Source: DGNJ01 sp002388905
GTDB taxonomy: Bacteria > Pseudomonadota > Gammaproteobacteria > Pseudomonadales > Porticoccaceae
Direction: 5' to 3'
NCBI GenBank assembly: GCA_036843405.1
Contig: DAITSJ010000033.1
Location: 1-21,858 of the forward strand
Length of the DNA: 21,858 bases
Shown piece by piece: positions 6,930 through 14,726 of this stretch (the first letter of the stretch is position 1; each line of letters opens with the position of its first letter). Made by a program: the position numbers and the translations under genes. A model generated the notes under the pieces. That model ran no database searches. It was not told the DNA's origin and was given only the letters and a program-made list of their open reading frames with translations.

Positions 6930-7529
6930 GTGACTCTACAGTTTGTCGAATCTTCCCGGTTACCCACGCGCTGGGGAGTCTTTCAAATTCACGGTTTTGA
7001 CGACCCGGCCACCAACAAGGAGCACATTGCCCTGACCATGGGCGATGTCGGCGATGGCGAGGCGGTGCTGTTGCGTATCCACTCCGAGTGCCTGACCGGG
7101 GATGCTCTGCACAGCCTGCGCTGTGATTGTGGCGCCCAGCTCGAGGCGGCGATGCGCCGTATTGCCGAGGAGGGCAGGGGCGCGATCCTCTATCTTCGCC
7201 AGGAAGGCCGGGGTATCGGCCTGATCAACAAGATCCGCGCCTACCGTCTCCAGGACGAGGGGGCGGACACCGTGGAGGCCAACGAACAGCTGGGTTTTGG
7301 TGCCGATATGCGCGACTACACCATTTGCCGCTCCATGCTCGAGCACCTGAAAATCGGGGCCATCCGCCTGATGACCAATAATCCCCGCAAGGTCCACGCC
7401 CTGGAGGCCATGGATTTCCCGGTCACCGAGCGTCTGCCCCTGCAGTCGGGGAGCAATCCCCACAACGCCAGGTATCTGGCCACCAAGGCCGGCAAACTGG
7501 GCCATTTGTTCGGCAAGGGGGAGGGCTGA
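6930..7529 (+). CDS. ribA: GTP cyclohydrolase II
   Basis: RibA opens the imidazole ring of GTP and releases pyrophosphate, the committed step of riboflavin synthesis. The 199-residue protein contains the zinc motif HSECLTGD...LRCDCG with Cys54, Cys65 and Cys67, and the RQEGRGIGL block at 90-98. It also has the LLTNNP-like signature as LMTNNPRK near 149. Length matches E. coli RibA (196). The start is GTG, with MTLQFVESSRLPTRWG equivalent to the usual N-terminus. It supplies the activity that the RibBA C-terminal domain at 2706-3836 has lost. hisF begins one base after its stop, so the two are almost certainly co-transcribed. Confidence 0.96.
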   Translation: MTLQFVESSRLPTRWGVFQIHGFDDPATNKEHIALTMGDVGDGEAVLLRIHSECLTGDALHSLRCDCGAQLEAAMRRIAEEGRGAILYLRQEGRGIGLINKIRAYRLQDEGADTVEANEQLGFGADMRDYTICRSMLEHLKIGAIRLMTNNPRKVHALEAMDFPVTERLPLQSGSNPHNARYLATKAGKLGHLFGKGEG

Positions 7530-7530
7530 G

Positions 7531-8307
7531 ATGGCGCTCGCCAAACGCATTATTCCCTGCCTGGATGTGGACAAGGGCCGCGTGGTAAAGGGTGTCCGGT
7601 TTGTCGATATCCGGGATGCCGGCGATCCGGTGGAAGTGGCCAAGCGTTACGATAGCGAGGGGGCCGATGAAGTGGCATTCCTCGACATCACCGCCAGCCA
7701 TGAGGGCCGGGATATCATGCTCCACACCGTGGAGCGCATGGCCAGTGAGGTGTTTATTCCCCTCACCGTGGGCGGGGGCGTCAAGAAAGTGGAGGATATC
7801 CGCGCCCTGCTCAACGCCGGTGCCGACAAGGTGAGCATCAATTCCGGCGCCGTTTATGACCCCGAATTTGTCCGGGCCGCCGCCGAGCGCTTCGGCTCCC
7901 AGTGCATCGTTGTCGCCATTGACGCCAAGCGTGTCAGTGATGGCGAGGCCGGGCCGGACCGTTGGGAAGTGTTCACTCACGGTGGGCGCAAGCCCACGGG
8001 GCTGGATGCCGTGGAGTGGGCGAGACGCATGGCCGCTTACGGGGCGGGCGAGATATTGCTTACCAGCATGGATAGGGATGGCACCAGGAACGGTTTCGAC
8101 CTGGACCTGACCCGGGCGATCACCGAAGCGGTAAACATTCCCGTGATCGCCTCCGGCGGTGTGGGCAACCTGGAGCACCTGGTCGATGGAGTGGTTCAGG
8201 GGGGTGCGGATGCGGTGCTCGCCGCCAGCATCTTTCACTTCGGCGAGTTCAGTATCCGCGAGGCCAAGGAGTATATGCGCGAGAGGGGGATCGAGGTCCG
8301 CCTCTGA
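7531..8307 (+). CDS. hisF: Imidazole glycerol phosphate synthase, cyclase subunit HisF
   Basis: HisF, with the glutaminase HisH, converts PRFAR and ammonia to imidazole glycerol phosphate and AICAR. The 258-residue protein is a (beta-alpha)8 barrel with catalytic Asp12 (IIPCLDVDKGRVVKG) and Asp131 (VVAIDAKR). Phosphate-binding loops are VGGG at 80-83 and IASGGVGN near 211. Length is standard. The gene starts one base after ribA. The partner hisH and the other his genes are not in the window. In many Gammaproteobacteria hisF sits with hisB-hisH-hisA, so pairing with ribA is worth noting. AICAR made by this reaction feeds purine (GTP) synthesis, and GTP is the RibA substrate. Confidence 0.97.
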   Translation: MALAKRIIPCLDVDKGRVVKGVRFVDIRDAGDPVEVAKRYDSEGADEVAFLDITASHEGRDIMLHTVERMASEVFIPLTVGGGVKKVEDIRALLNAGADKVSINSGAVYDPEFVRAAAERFGSQCIVVAIDAKRVSDGEAGPDRWEVFTHGGRKPTGLDAVEWARRMAAYGAGEILLTSMDRDGTRNGFDLDLTRAITEAVNIPVIASGGVGNLEHLVDGVVQGGADAVLAASIFHFGEFSIREAKEYMRERGIEVRL

Positions 8308-8338
8308 GTTACCTGAACGTGTCCGGGAACAGGCTTTA

Positions 8339-8566
8339 TCAGGCGCTCAGGCGGTAATGATCCACCTCAAGGAGCCGGAAAGCGGCGGGCGGGGCACTCT
8401 GGACGAATTCAATAAAGTCGCGGGTGGCCCTCTCGGCCTGCTCCTTGCTGTCGTAGGGGCCCAGCATTGCCCCCTCCCTGGTTGCGAAATACCAGAAGTC
8501 GTGGAGCTTGAAATACCGCTCGCCCCTGACCGGGAGGCGCCTGATATTGTCGTCTTTTCTGAACAT
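8339..8566 (-). CDS. Small DUF6316-like protein
   Basis: This is a 75-residue basic protein with the pattern RGERYFKLHDFWYFATREGAMLGPY at about 14-38, followed by a helix, SKEQAERATRDFIEFVQ. It resembles the DUF6316 family of small Pseudomonas-type proteins from memory of the WYF.TREG...GP pattern. Function is unknown. There is no signal peptide or membrane segment. A TATAAT box lies 28 bp upstream on the same strand, and an AAAGG sits about ten bases before the ATG. The gene is convergent with hisF and upstream of nothing obvious, so it looks monocistronic. The family name is moderately secure. Confidence 0.72.
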   Translation of the reverse strand: MFRKDDNIRRLPVRGERYFKLHDFWYFATREGAMLGPYDSKEQAERATRDFIEFVQSAPPAAFRLLEVDHYRLSA

Positions 8567-8594
8567 GGCCGCTCAACCTTTCTATTGCTTTTAA

Positions 8595-8600
8595 ATTATA
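8595..8600 (-). promoter_or_regulatory. Consensus -10 (TATAAT) for the small DUF6316-like gene
   Basis: A perfect TATAAT on the - strand is placed 28 bp before the start codon, in a short AT-rich patch within GC-rich surroundings. No convincing -35 is visible; the best candidate is a TTCGGC 19 bp upstream. Confidence 0.45.
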
Positions 8601-8722
8601 GATGCTGCACGGAATCCTTGCCGAACTTTCGCGAGTATGCGGCAAGATGTCGCCTTGCACAAGTCTGGTGCGTAAGCCCGCTTACAGTCCTGCCCTCGCG
8701 GGCGCACTCGCGGGACCCGGGG

Positions 8723-10003
8723 TCATTGCTGGAAAATCGAAATACCCTTGAGGATATTTAGCGCCTCGTAGAGCTGGTTGTCTTCGGTGCCCGCACTGCG
8801 TTGGTTCTTGACCGCTTTCTTGGCGGGTTTGTCTTCGCTGCCGTTTTTCAGGTGTCCGGACAGATTGGCCTCCAGTATCGACTGGCCCTGCGCTATGGGC
8901 TTGATCTGGGCGCGCTCCACCACGATGTCCGGGGCAATGCCCTGGGCCTGGATGGAACGGCCGGAAGGTGTCAGGTAGCGGGCGGTGGTGAGCTTGATGG
9001 CCCGCCCGTCCTTGAGCGGCAGCACGGTTTGCACCGAGCCCTTGCCGAAGCTCTGGGTGCCGAGGATGATGGCCCGGTGATTGTCCTGCAGGGCGCCCGC
9101 GAGAATCTCCGAAGCCGAGGCGCTGCCGCTGTTAATCAGGACCACGATGGGTACGCCGCTGATCATGTCGCCCTCGGTGGCATGGAACTTGGTGTTGGCG
9201 CTGGGAATGCGGCCTTCCGTGTAGACCACCAGGCCGTCGTCGAGCAGGGCATCCGCCACCTCGATGGAGGCCGGCAGCAGGCCGCCCGGGTTGTTGCGCA
9301 AATCGATGACCAGCCCCTTGAGGGGGTCCGTTTTCTCCAGTAGTTTGCCCACTTCCTTGCGGAACTGGCTGCCGGTGTCGATCTGGAACTGGGCGATACG
9401 GATGTAGCCGTACTCGTTTTCCAGCAGGCGGCTGCGCACACTCTGAACCCTGATGATGTCCCGGACCACCTCGATTTCCAGGGGCGCGTCGACACCTTCC
9501 CGGAGAATCGTCAGGGTGATGGGCTCGCCGGGCTGGCCGCGCATGATCTCGATGGCTTCCTTGAGCGACATCCCCTGTACCGCCTGGTCGCCCAGCTTGA
9601 TAATGAGGTCCCCGGCCTGGACGCCGGCCTCGTCCGCCGGGGTGCCGTCGATGGGGGCGATCACCTTGACGAAGCCGCCCTCCATGCCCACTTCGATACC
9701 CAGGCCGCCGAATTCGCCGGTGGTGCTTTCCTGGAGATCCTCATAGGTGGCCTTGTCGAGATAGGCGGAATGCGGATCGAGACCGTTCAGAAGCCCCTCG
9801 ACGGCATTTTCCAGCAGGGTCCGGTCGTCCACTTCCTCCACGTAGGCCTTGCGGATCTGGTCGAAGACCTGGACGAACAGTTGCAGGTCCTCCAGGGGCA
9901 GTTGGCCTTCTTCCGGTGGCCTGGACTCACCCTCCATCGCCAGGAGCGCTGTGGTTGGCAATGTCAGTAATGCGAATAACAGTGTCTGTAGGAGCGGCTT
10001 CAT
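8723..10003 (-). CDS. ctpA: Carboxy-terminal processing protease, peptidase family S41
   Basis: CtpA-type proteases are exported serine proteases with a Ser-Lys dyad that trim C-termini. In Pseudomonas CtpA controls peptidoglycan hydrolases. The 426-residue product has a signal peptide (residues 1-22, ending ALLA) and the S41 N-terminal region with LDPHSAYLDK at 75-84. A PDZ domain follows at about 98-170 (GEFGGLGIEVG, VIAPIDGTPADEAGVQAGD). The catalytic domain has DLRNNPGG at 234-241, NSGSASASE at 291-299 with Ser near 296, and SFGKGS with Lys321. The ATG at 10003 is chosen because it starts the signal peptide; upstream in-frame residues read through intergenic sequence. It lies 58 bases after envC on the same strand, giving the conserved gpmI-envC-ctpA order. 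Confidence 0.95.
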   Translation of the reverse strand: MKPLLQTLLFALLTLPTTALLAMEGESRPPEEGQLPLEDLQLFVQVFDQIRKAYVEEVDDRTLLENAVEGLLNGLDPHSAYLDKATYEDLQESTTGEFGGLGIEVGMEGGFVKVIAPIDGTPADEAGVQAGDLIIKLGDQAVQGMSLKEAIEIMRGQPGEPITLTILREGVDAPLEIEVVRDIIRVQSVRSRLLENEYGYIRIAQFQIDTGSQFRKEVGKLLEKTDPLKGLVIDLRNNPGGLLPASIEVADALLDDGLVVYTEGRIPSANTKFHATEGDMISGVPIVVLINSGSASASEILAGALQDNHRAIILGTQSFGKGSVQTVLPLKDGRAIKLTTARYLTPSGRSIQAQGIAPDIVVERAQIKPIAQGQSILEANLSGHLKNGSEDKPAKKAVKNQRSAGTEDNQLYEALNILKGISIFQQ

Positions 10004-10061
10004 GCAATTAATTCCGGTTTCGTGGCTGTCGTCCCTGCTGAATCGATCATAGTAGCCCTGT

Positions 10062-11195
10062 CTAGCGCCTGTCTGCCAGCCAGACCTTGGGGTCCTGGGG
10101 GCGTCCATTGTGACGGATTTCAAAGTACAGCGCACTCTCGGTCAGGCCCCCGCTGCGGCCGGCCCGGGCCACCGCCTGCCCCGCCTCGACCCATTCGCCG
10201 GCCTCCGCCAGCAGCACCTGGTTGTGGGCGTAAAGACTCAGGTAGCCCTCGCCGTGGTCGACGATAAGGACCAGGCCGTGTCCGCGCAGATAATCGGAAA
10301 ATACCACCCGGCCGTTGTGGACGGAAAGTACCGGCTGGCCCGGTTCGGTTTCCAGCAGCCATCCGGTCCATGGCAGGTTGGCCGCGCGACGACTGCCGAA
10401 GGCGTGCTTGACCCGCCCCTTTACCGGCCAGGGCAACGCTCCCTTTTGGCGGGGGAAGGGGGCGCTTTCCGGTGGCGAGAGATCCTGGATGGCCTTCTCC
10501 AGGGCGGCGAGCACAGTTTCCAGTTGGGCCCGCTCCTTTTTCAGGCGGGCGAGGCGGTCCTTTTCCGAGCCCAGCTCTTCGGCCAGGCCGGCAAGGGTCT
10601 CCTTGCGCCTGGCGTGCTGTCGCTCCAGCGCGGTTTTGCGTTCGCTCAGTTCCGTGCGTGTCTCGGCGAGGTTACCCTGCTTGCTGCGAATGGCATTGGC
10701 AACTTCCGTCAGTTCCTCCAGGGTTTCCCGGTAGGCCTGGATTTTGGCATGCCTTGCCTCCAGGAAATACTCGTAGTATTTCAGGGCCCGGGCCATTTGC
10801 TGGGGGTCCTGCTGGTTGAGCAACAGTTTCAGGGGCTCCTCCCGGCCCAGCCGGTAGGCCATGGCGATTTCCCGGGCGATCTGTTCGCGCTGCTCGCGGC
10901 GTTGTTCCTCCAGGGAGGTCCGGCGCTTGTCCAGGCTTTGCAGTTCCCCCCGCAGTTGCGCCATCCTGTTCTCGATGGTGGACATTTCGCGGCCGATATC
11001 GGCGATGGCGGTTTCCTGCTTCTCGAGTTTTTCGCTGAGGCGGGCGTGGCGGCCGGAGCGGGATTCGATGCGCGCCCGGGTATCGGCAATTTCGTCCTGG
11101 AGCGCCTTGAGGCGCGCGCGGTCCTCGCTTTCGCCGGCCGCGGCCGCGAGCACCCAGAACATCGCCACGGCCAACAGGAGGGTGCGCACGGTCAT
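10062..11195 (-). CDS. envC: Murein hydrolase activator EnvC
   Basis: EnvC is a periplasmic LytM-domain factor that activates N-acetylmuramoyl-L-alanine amidases at the division septum, under FtsEX control in E. coli. The 377-residue protein has a signal peptide (about 1-20) and a long charged coiled coil from about 22 to 245. A degenerate M23/LytM domain occupies about 255-373. The domain keeps GHGLVLIVDHGEGYLSLYAHN and ALYFEIRHNGRPQDP. The first zinc-binding stretch is altered (RRAANLPWTGWLL), lacking the HxxxD pattern, as expected of an activator rather than an active endopeptidase. It starts nine bases after gpmI and precedes ctpA, another envelope-maintenance factor. Confidence 0.94.
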   Translation of the reverse strand: MTVRTLLLAVAMFWVLAAAAGESEDRARLKALQDEIADTRARIESRSGRHARLSEKLEKQETAIADIGREMSTIENRMAQLRGELQSLDKRRTSLEEQRREQREQIAREIAMAYRLGREEPLKLLLNQQDPQQMARALKYYEYFLEARHAKIQAYRETLEELTEVANAIRSKQGNLAETRTELSERKTALERQHARRKETLAGLAEELGSEKDRLARLKKERAQLETVLAALEKAIQDLSPPESAPFPRQKGALPWPVKGRVKHAFGSRRAANLPWTGWLLETEPGQPVLSVHNGRVVFSDYLRGHGLVLIVDHGEGYLSLYAHNQVLLAEAGEWVEAGQAVARAGRSGGLTESALYFEIRHNGRPQDPKVWLADRR

Positions 11196-11204
11196 TGCCC
11201 GGCG

Positions 11205-12740
11205 TCAGCCCGCCTCGATCAGGTTGCGGCCGGTCATTTCCGCAGGCTGGGGCAGTTCCATCAGGTTCAGTAGCGTTGGCGCGATATCGGCCAGTGTTCC
11301 GCCGGTGGCGAAGCCCAGCTGCCGGTTGCCGATGTAAACCAGTGGAACCGGCTCCGTGGTGTGGGAGGTCAGGGCCTGGCCGTTGCTTGCGTCGACCATT
11401 CGTTCGACATTGCCGTGGTCGGCGGTAACCAGGCAGTGCCCGCCGGCCTCGATCACGGCATCGCGAACCTGCCCGAGGCAGTGGTCCACCGCTTCCACGG
11501 CCTTGACCGCCGCGTCGAAAATCCCGGTATGACCGACCATATCGCCGTTGGCGAAGTTGCAGATAATGGCATCATAGCGGCCGCTACCAATGGCCTGCAC
11601 CAGTTTTTCGGTGACCTCGGGAGCGCTCATTTCCGGTTTCAGGTCGTAGGTGGCAACCCTGGGGGAGGGTATCAGTATGCGCTCCTCGCCGGGGTAGGTG
11701 TCTTCCCGGCCACCACTGAAAAAGAAGGTGACGTGGGCGTACTTTTCGGTTTCGGCAATGCGCAGCTGTGTCTTGCCCAGGCCGGCGATATATTCGCCGA
11801 AACTGTTAACCAGTGGCTGGGGAGGAAAGGCGCAACTGGCCGGGATGTCGGCGGCGTATTCGGTGGTCATCACAAAGTCCGCCAGCTTGGGCCGGCTTCG
11901 GCGTTCGAAGCCCGGGAAGTCATCCTCGACGAAGGCGCGGGTGATTTCCCGGGCCCGGTCGGGGCGGAAGTTCATAAACAGCACGGTGTCGCCGTCACCG
12001 ATGGGTGCGGGGTCGCCGATCACGGTGGGGGTGACGAATTCGTCGCTTTCATCCCGCTCGTAGGCGGCGGCCAGGCCGGCGGCCGCATCGCCGGCGGTGT
12101 AGGCCGCCTCGCCCCGGGTGAGCATGTCATACACGGGCTGGACCCGCTCCCATCGGTTGTCCCTGTCCATGGCGAAGTAGCGCCCGGCCAGGGTGGCGAT
12201 ACGGCCTGTGCCGGTTTCGGCCAAGGCCGACTCGATCTTGTCGATGGACGCACGCGCGCTGCGCGGCGGTGTGTCCCTGCCATCCAGGAAGGCATGCAGG
12301 TAGATCCTTTCGGCGCCGCGCCCCGCTGCCAGTTGAATGGCCGCCACCAGGTGGTCCTCGTGGCTGTGCACGCCGCCCGGCGAAAGCAGGCCCATGATAT
12401 GCACGGCGTGCCCTTCGGCCACGGCTTTGTCCACGGCCTCGGTGTAGGCGGTATTGGTGAAAAAGTCCCCGTCGGCGATGGCCTTGTTGACCCGGGTAAA
12501 GCTCTGGTACACGATCCGGCCCGCCCCCAGGGTCATATGACCCACTTCCGAGTTGCCCATCTGGCCCTCGGGCAGGCCCACGTCGAGGCCCGACCCCGAG
12601 ATCAGTGTGTGCGGATTTTCTTGCCAGAGCTGGTCCCACACCGGTGTGCGGGCCGTGCGGATGGCGTTGTGTTCGGGGGAGTCGTTGTGACCCCAGCCGT
12701 CGAGGACAATGAGAACGGTTGGTGTCTTGGCGGTGCTCAT
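11205..12740 (-). CDS. gpmI: 2,3-bisphosphoglycerate-independent phosphoglycerate mutase
   Basis: GpmI interconverts 3- and 2-phosphoglycerate in glycolysis and gluconeogenesis using two Mn ions and a phosphoserine intermediate. The 511-residue protein begins TPTVLIVLDGWG with Asp14. It carries the nucleophile Ser64 in GQMGNSEVGH, HSHEDHL and FLDGRDTPP further on, and TADHGNVERM near the C-terminus. Length matches the family (510-515). The ATG at 12740 is preceded by AAGG six bases away. A further 61 in-frame residues upstream are low-complexity intergenic read-through and are rejected. It is the first gene of the - strand gpmI-envC-ctpA unit, diverging from the HAD gene. No clear -10/-35 pair is visible. 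Confidence 0.97.
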   Translation of the reverse strand: MSTAKTPTVLIVLDGWGHNDSPEHNAIRTARTPVWDQLWQENPHTLISGSGLDVGLPEGQMGNSEVGHMTLGAGRIVYQSFTRVNKAIADGDFFTNTAYTEAVDKAVAEGHAVHIMGLLSPGGVHSHEDHLVAAIQLAAGRGAERIYLHAFLDGRDTPPRSARASIDKIESALAETGTGRIATLAGRYFAMDRDNRWERVQPVYDMLTRGEAAYTAGDAAAGLAAAYERDESDEFVTPTVIGDPAPIGDGDTVLFMNFRPDRAREITRAFVEDDFPGFERRSRPKLADFVMTTEYAADIPASCAFPPQPLVNSFGEYIAGLGKTQLRIAETEKYAHVTFFFSGGREDTYPGEERILIPSPRVATYDLKPEMSAPEVTEKLVQAIGSGRYDAIICNFANGDMVGHTGIFDAAVKAVEAVDHCLGQVRDAVIEAGGHCLVTADHGNVERMVDASNGQALTSHTTEPVPLVYIGNRQLGFATGGTLADIAPTLLNLMELPQPAEMTGRNLIEAG

Positions 12741-12890
12741 CGGTTGCCTTGCTGATTCGTGGTTGGGATATGACTGTGCCTGGGGGCCAGGCGCCCGGGC
12801 GCATGCCCGGAGGAATGCGGATGGTACCCTTTTGGCGTCCGGAAGACCATTCATGGCCGGTGGTCTATCCCGGCGATTGGCGGCGCCGGC

Positions 12891-12896
12891 TATACT
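12891..12896 (+). promoter_or_regulatory. -10 element (TATACT) for the HAD phosphatase gene
   Basis: TATACT lies 45 bp before the ATG at 12941. No good -35 is found at 16-18 bp, so this is a partial match only. Confidence 0.38.
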
Positions 12897-12940
12897 GAAA
12901 TCGAAAGGCGTGCAGCTATTCATACAACAAAGGGGTGACC

Positions 12941-13726
12941 ATGGCGTGGGACCATGCCAGGGTCGAGGGTCTGCTCTTCGATCTGAATGGCGTTTTCTAT
13001 ACGGGTGACGAGGTGATTGCCGGTGCCGGGAAAACCCTGGACGCCATTCGTGAACGCGGCATTCCCTATCGTTTTATCACCAATACCACCACGCAGTCGC
13101 GGGATGCCCTGGTGGAAAAGCTTGGCGCCTTGGGCCTCGATGTGGAGCCGGACAGCCTGATGACAGCCCCGATTGCCACCCGCGACTACCTGCTGCGGGA
13201 GAACCTCCTGCGTTGCCATTTTGTGGTCGACAGGGATGTGCTCCGGGATTTTCGCGGTCTCGAGGCCGTCGACCGGGAGCCGGATGCGGTGGTTATCGGC
13301 GATATCGGCGACCGTTGGGGTTATGCACTGCTCGACCGGCTCTTTGCCATGCTCACCGGTGGCGCCCGGCTGGTGGCCGTACACCGCAACCGTTATTCAC
13401 AGAGCGGCACCGGCCTTCATGTGGACATCGGCCTCTTTGTGGCGGGACTGGAATATGCCGCCGATACCGAGGCGGTTCTCACCGGCAAGCCCTCTCGCCG
13501 GTTTTTCGAGGCGGCCGCTCGCTCAATGGAGCTGGAGCCGTCCCGGGTGGCCGTGGTGGGCGACGATGTCGACAGCGACGTGGGTGGCGCCCAGGGTGCG
13601 GGTATGCAGGGAGTGCTGGTGCGCACCGGCAAATACCGGCCCGAACTGGTTGAGCGCTCCGGGGTCACGCCCGATGCCGAGATCGGTTCAATTGCGGATC
13701 TGGCCCGGCTGCTGGGAGATTCCTAG
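12941..13726 (+). CDS. HAD-IIA family hydrolase, LHPP-like
   Basis: The 261-residue protein is a haloacid-dehalogenase superfamily IIA phosphatase. Motif I is LLFDLNGVFYTGD with nucleophile Asp14. The usual second Asp is Asn16, as the mammalian phospholysine/phosphohistidine phosphatase LHPP also lacks it. Motif II is FITNTT at 45-50, motif III has Lys183 in LTGKPS, and motif IV is VVGDDVDSDVGGAQGAGM at 205-222. The last of these, plus VRTGKYRP, is the LHPP-type C-terminal signature. Substrate is not known; pyrophosphate or a protein phosphoamidate would be consistent with LHPP. AGGGG at 12931-12935 is five bases before the ATG at 12941, which decides the start over a GTG at 12935. It ends convergently with yhbY. 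Confidence 0.88.
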   Translation: MAWDHARVEGLLFDLNGVFYTGDEVIAGAGKTLDAIRERGIPYRFITNTTTQSRDALVEKLGALGLDVEPDSLMTAPIATRDYLLRENLLRCHFVVDRDVLRDFRGLEAVDREPDAVVIGDIGDRWGYALLDRLFAMLTGGARLVAVHRNRYSQSGTGLHVDIGLFVAGLEYAADTEAVLTGKPSRRFFEAAARSMELEPSRVAVVGDDVDSDVGGAQGAGMQGVLVRTGKYRPELVERSGVTPDAEIGSIADLARLLGDS

Positions 13727-14037
13727 GAGTCCTGCCGGCGGAGCAGGTTGGACAGGCGCGGGTCGGGCTTATCCGCCTTGCGATAGAGCAGCAGGACATG
13801 GCCCACCTGCTGAATCGCCCGGGCATCGAGCCGCTCGCAGATGGCATCCGTGGCGGCCTTTTTGGCGTCCCGGTCACCCACGGCGAGCTTGACCTTGATC
13901 AGTTCGTGATCGGTCAGTGCCCGGTCGATTTCCGCGATCACCGCCCCGGTAAGGCCCTTGTCGGCGACGGTGACGACGGGCTTGAGATCGTGGCCGATTC
14001 GGCGCAGGTGTTTCTTGTTGTCGCTGGTGAGTGTCAT
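13723..14037 (-). CDS. yhbY: YhbY-family ribosome-associated RNA-binding protein
   Basis: YhbY is a CRS1-YhbY (CRM) domain protein that binds pre-50S ribosomal particles. The 104-residue product has the domain across about 1-90, with KKHLRRIGHDLKPVVTVADKGLT including the GxxG-like loop region, then LIKVKLA and VGHVLLLYRK. Length is typical (95-105). The ATG at 14037 starts MTLTSDNKKHLRRIG, the usual N-terminus; 19 extra upstream residues would come from the divergent promoter region and are rejected. It diverges from rlmE, an arrangement conserved in E. coli and Pseudomonas. Its stop shares bases with the stop of the convergent HAD gene in a CTAG tetranucleotide. Confidence 0.94.
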   Translation of the reverse strand: MTLTSDNKKHLRRIGHDLKPVVTVADKGLTGAVIAEIDRALTDHELIKVKLAVGDRDAKKAATDAICERLDARAIQQVGHVLLLYRKADKPDPRLSNLLRRQDS

Positions 14038-14062
14038 AATGGAACTGTACCTGAAAACGGGT

Positions 14063-14068
14063 ATTGTA
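14063..14068 (-). promoter_or_regulatory. Possible -10 (TACAAT) for yhbY
   Basis: TACAAT on the - strand is 25 bp before the yhbY start, with a weak TTACCG 18 bp upstream. The 59-bp divergent gap must also serve rlmE; a TATTGT at 14062-14067 on the + strand overlaps the same bases. Both are weak assignments. Confidence 0.35.
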
Positions 14069-14096
14069 CCGCCCCAATGCGTTCCCGGTAACACCC

Positions 14097-14723
14097 ATGG
14101 CGAGATCGAAAAGCAGCAGGCGCTGGTTGCAGGAGCACGAGCGCGACACCTTTGTCCGGCGCTCGCGCCAGGAGGGATACCGGTCCCGCGCCAGCTACAA
14201 GCTGCTGGCCCTGGATGACAAGGACAGGCTGTTCAGGCCGGGAATGACCGTGCTCGATCTGGGCGCGGCCCCCGGCGGCTGGACCCAGGTGGCAGTGGCG
14301 AAAGTGGGCGACCGGGGACGCGTCGTGGCCTCGGATATCCTGCCCATGGACGCCATTGCCGGCGTCGACTTCGTGCAGGGGGATTTTACCGAGGACGGGG
14401 TCATGGAAGAAATCCTGGCGGTGCTCGACGGCGCGCCGGTGGACCTTGTAATTTCCGACATGGCCCCCAACATGAGTGGTATGAAGGCCGTCGACCAGCC
14501 CCGGGCCATGTTGCTGGTGGAACTGGCGGTGGATATGGTCCACCGGATATTGAAACCCGGCGGCACTTTTGTTGCCAAAGTATTCCAGGGGGAAGGCTTC
14601 GATGCCCTGATCCCTGACCTGCGCCGGGTTTTCCAGAATGTCGCCGTGCGCAAGCCTGACGCCTCCCGGGCGCGATCCCGGGAGGTCTATGTGGTCGCCA
14701 AAGGCTATCGTGGCGCCGGGTAA
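14097..14723 (+). CDS. rlmE: 23S rRNA 2'-O-methyltransferase RlmE (FtsJ/RrmJ)
   Basis: RlmE methylates the ribose of U2552 in the 23S rRNA A loop, using S-adenosylmethionine, late in 50S assembly. The 208-residue protein has the SAM-binding block VLDLGAAPGGWTQVA at 52-66. The catalytic K-D-K-E tetrad is at Lys35 (ASYKLL), Asp121 (SDMAPNMSG), Lys161 (VAKVFQG) and Glu196 (SREVY). Length matches E. coli RlmE (209). The ATG at 14097 gives MARSKSSRRWLQEH, the normal start. It precedes ftsH by 49 bases, the same order as in E. coli, where it is a heat-shock operon. I saw no clear sigma-32 promoter here. Confidence 0.97.
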   Translation: MARSKSSRRWLQEHERDTFVRRSRQEGYRSRASYKLLALDDKDRLFRPGMTVLDLGAAPGGWTQVAVAKVGDRGRVVASDILPMDAIAGVDFVQGDFTEDGVMEEILAVLDGAPVDLVISDMAPNMSGMKAVDQPRAMLLVELAVDMVHRILKPGGTFVAKVFQGEGFDALIPDLRRVFQNVAVRKPDASRARSREVYVVAKGYRGAG

Positions 14724-14726
14724 TCA

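Noticed and set aside
8308..8338. Intrinsic terminator between hisF and the DUF6316-like gene
   Set aside because: Only a weak CCTG/CAGG pairing and no T-run on either strand.
12741..12923. 61-residue N-terminal extension of GpmI
   Set aside because: It is low-complexity intergenic read-through; family length and the AAGG-spaced ATG at 12740 fit the shorter form.
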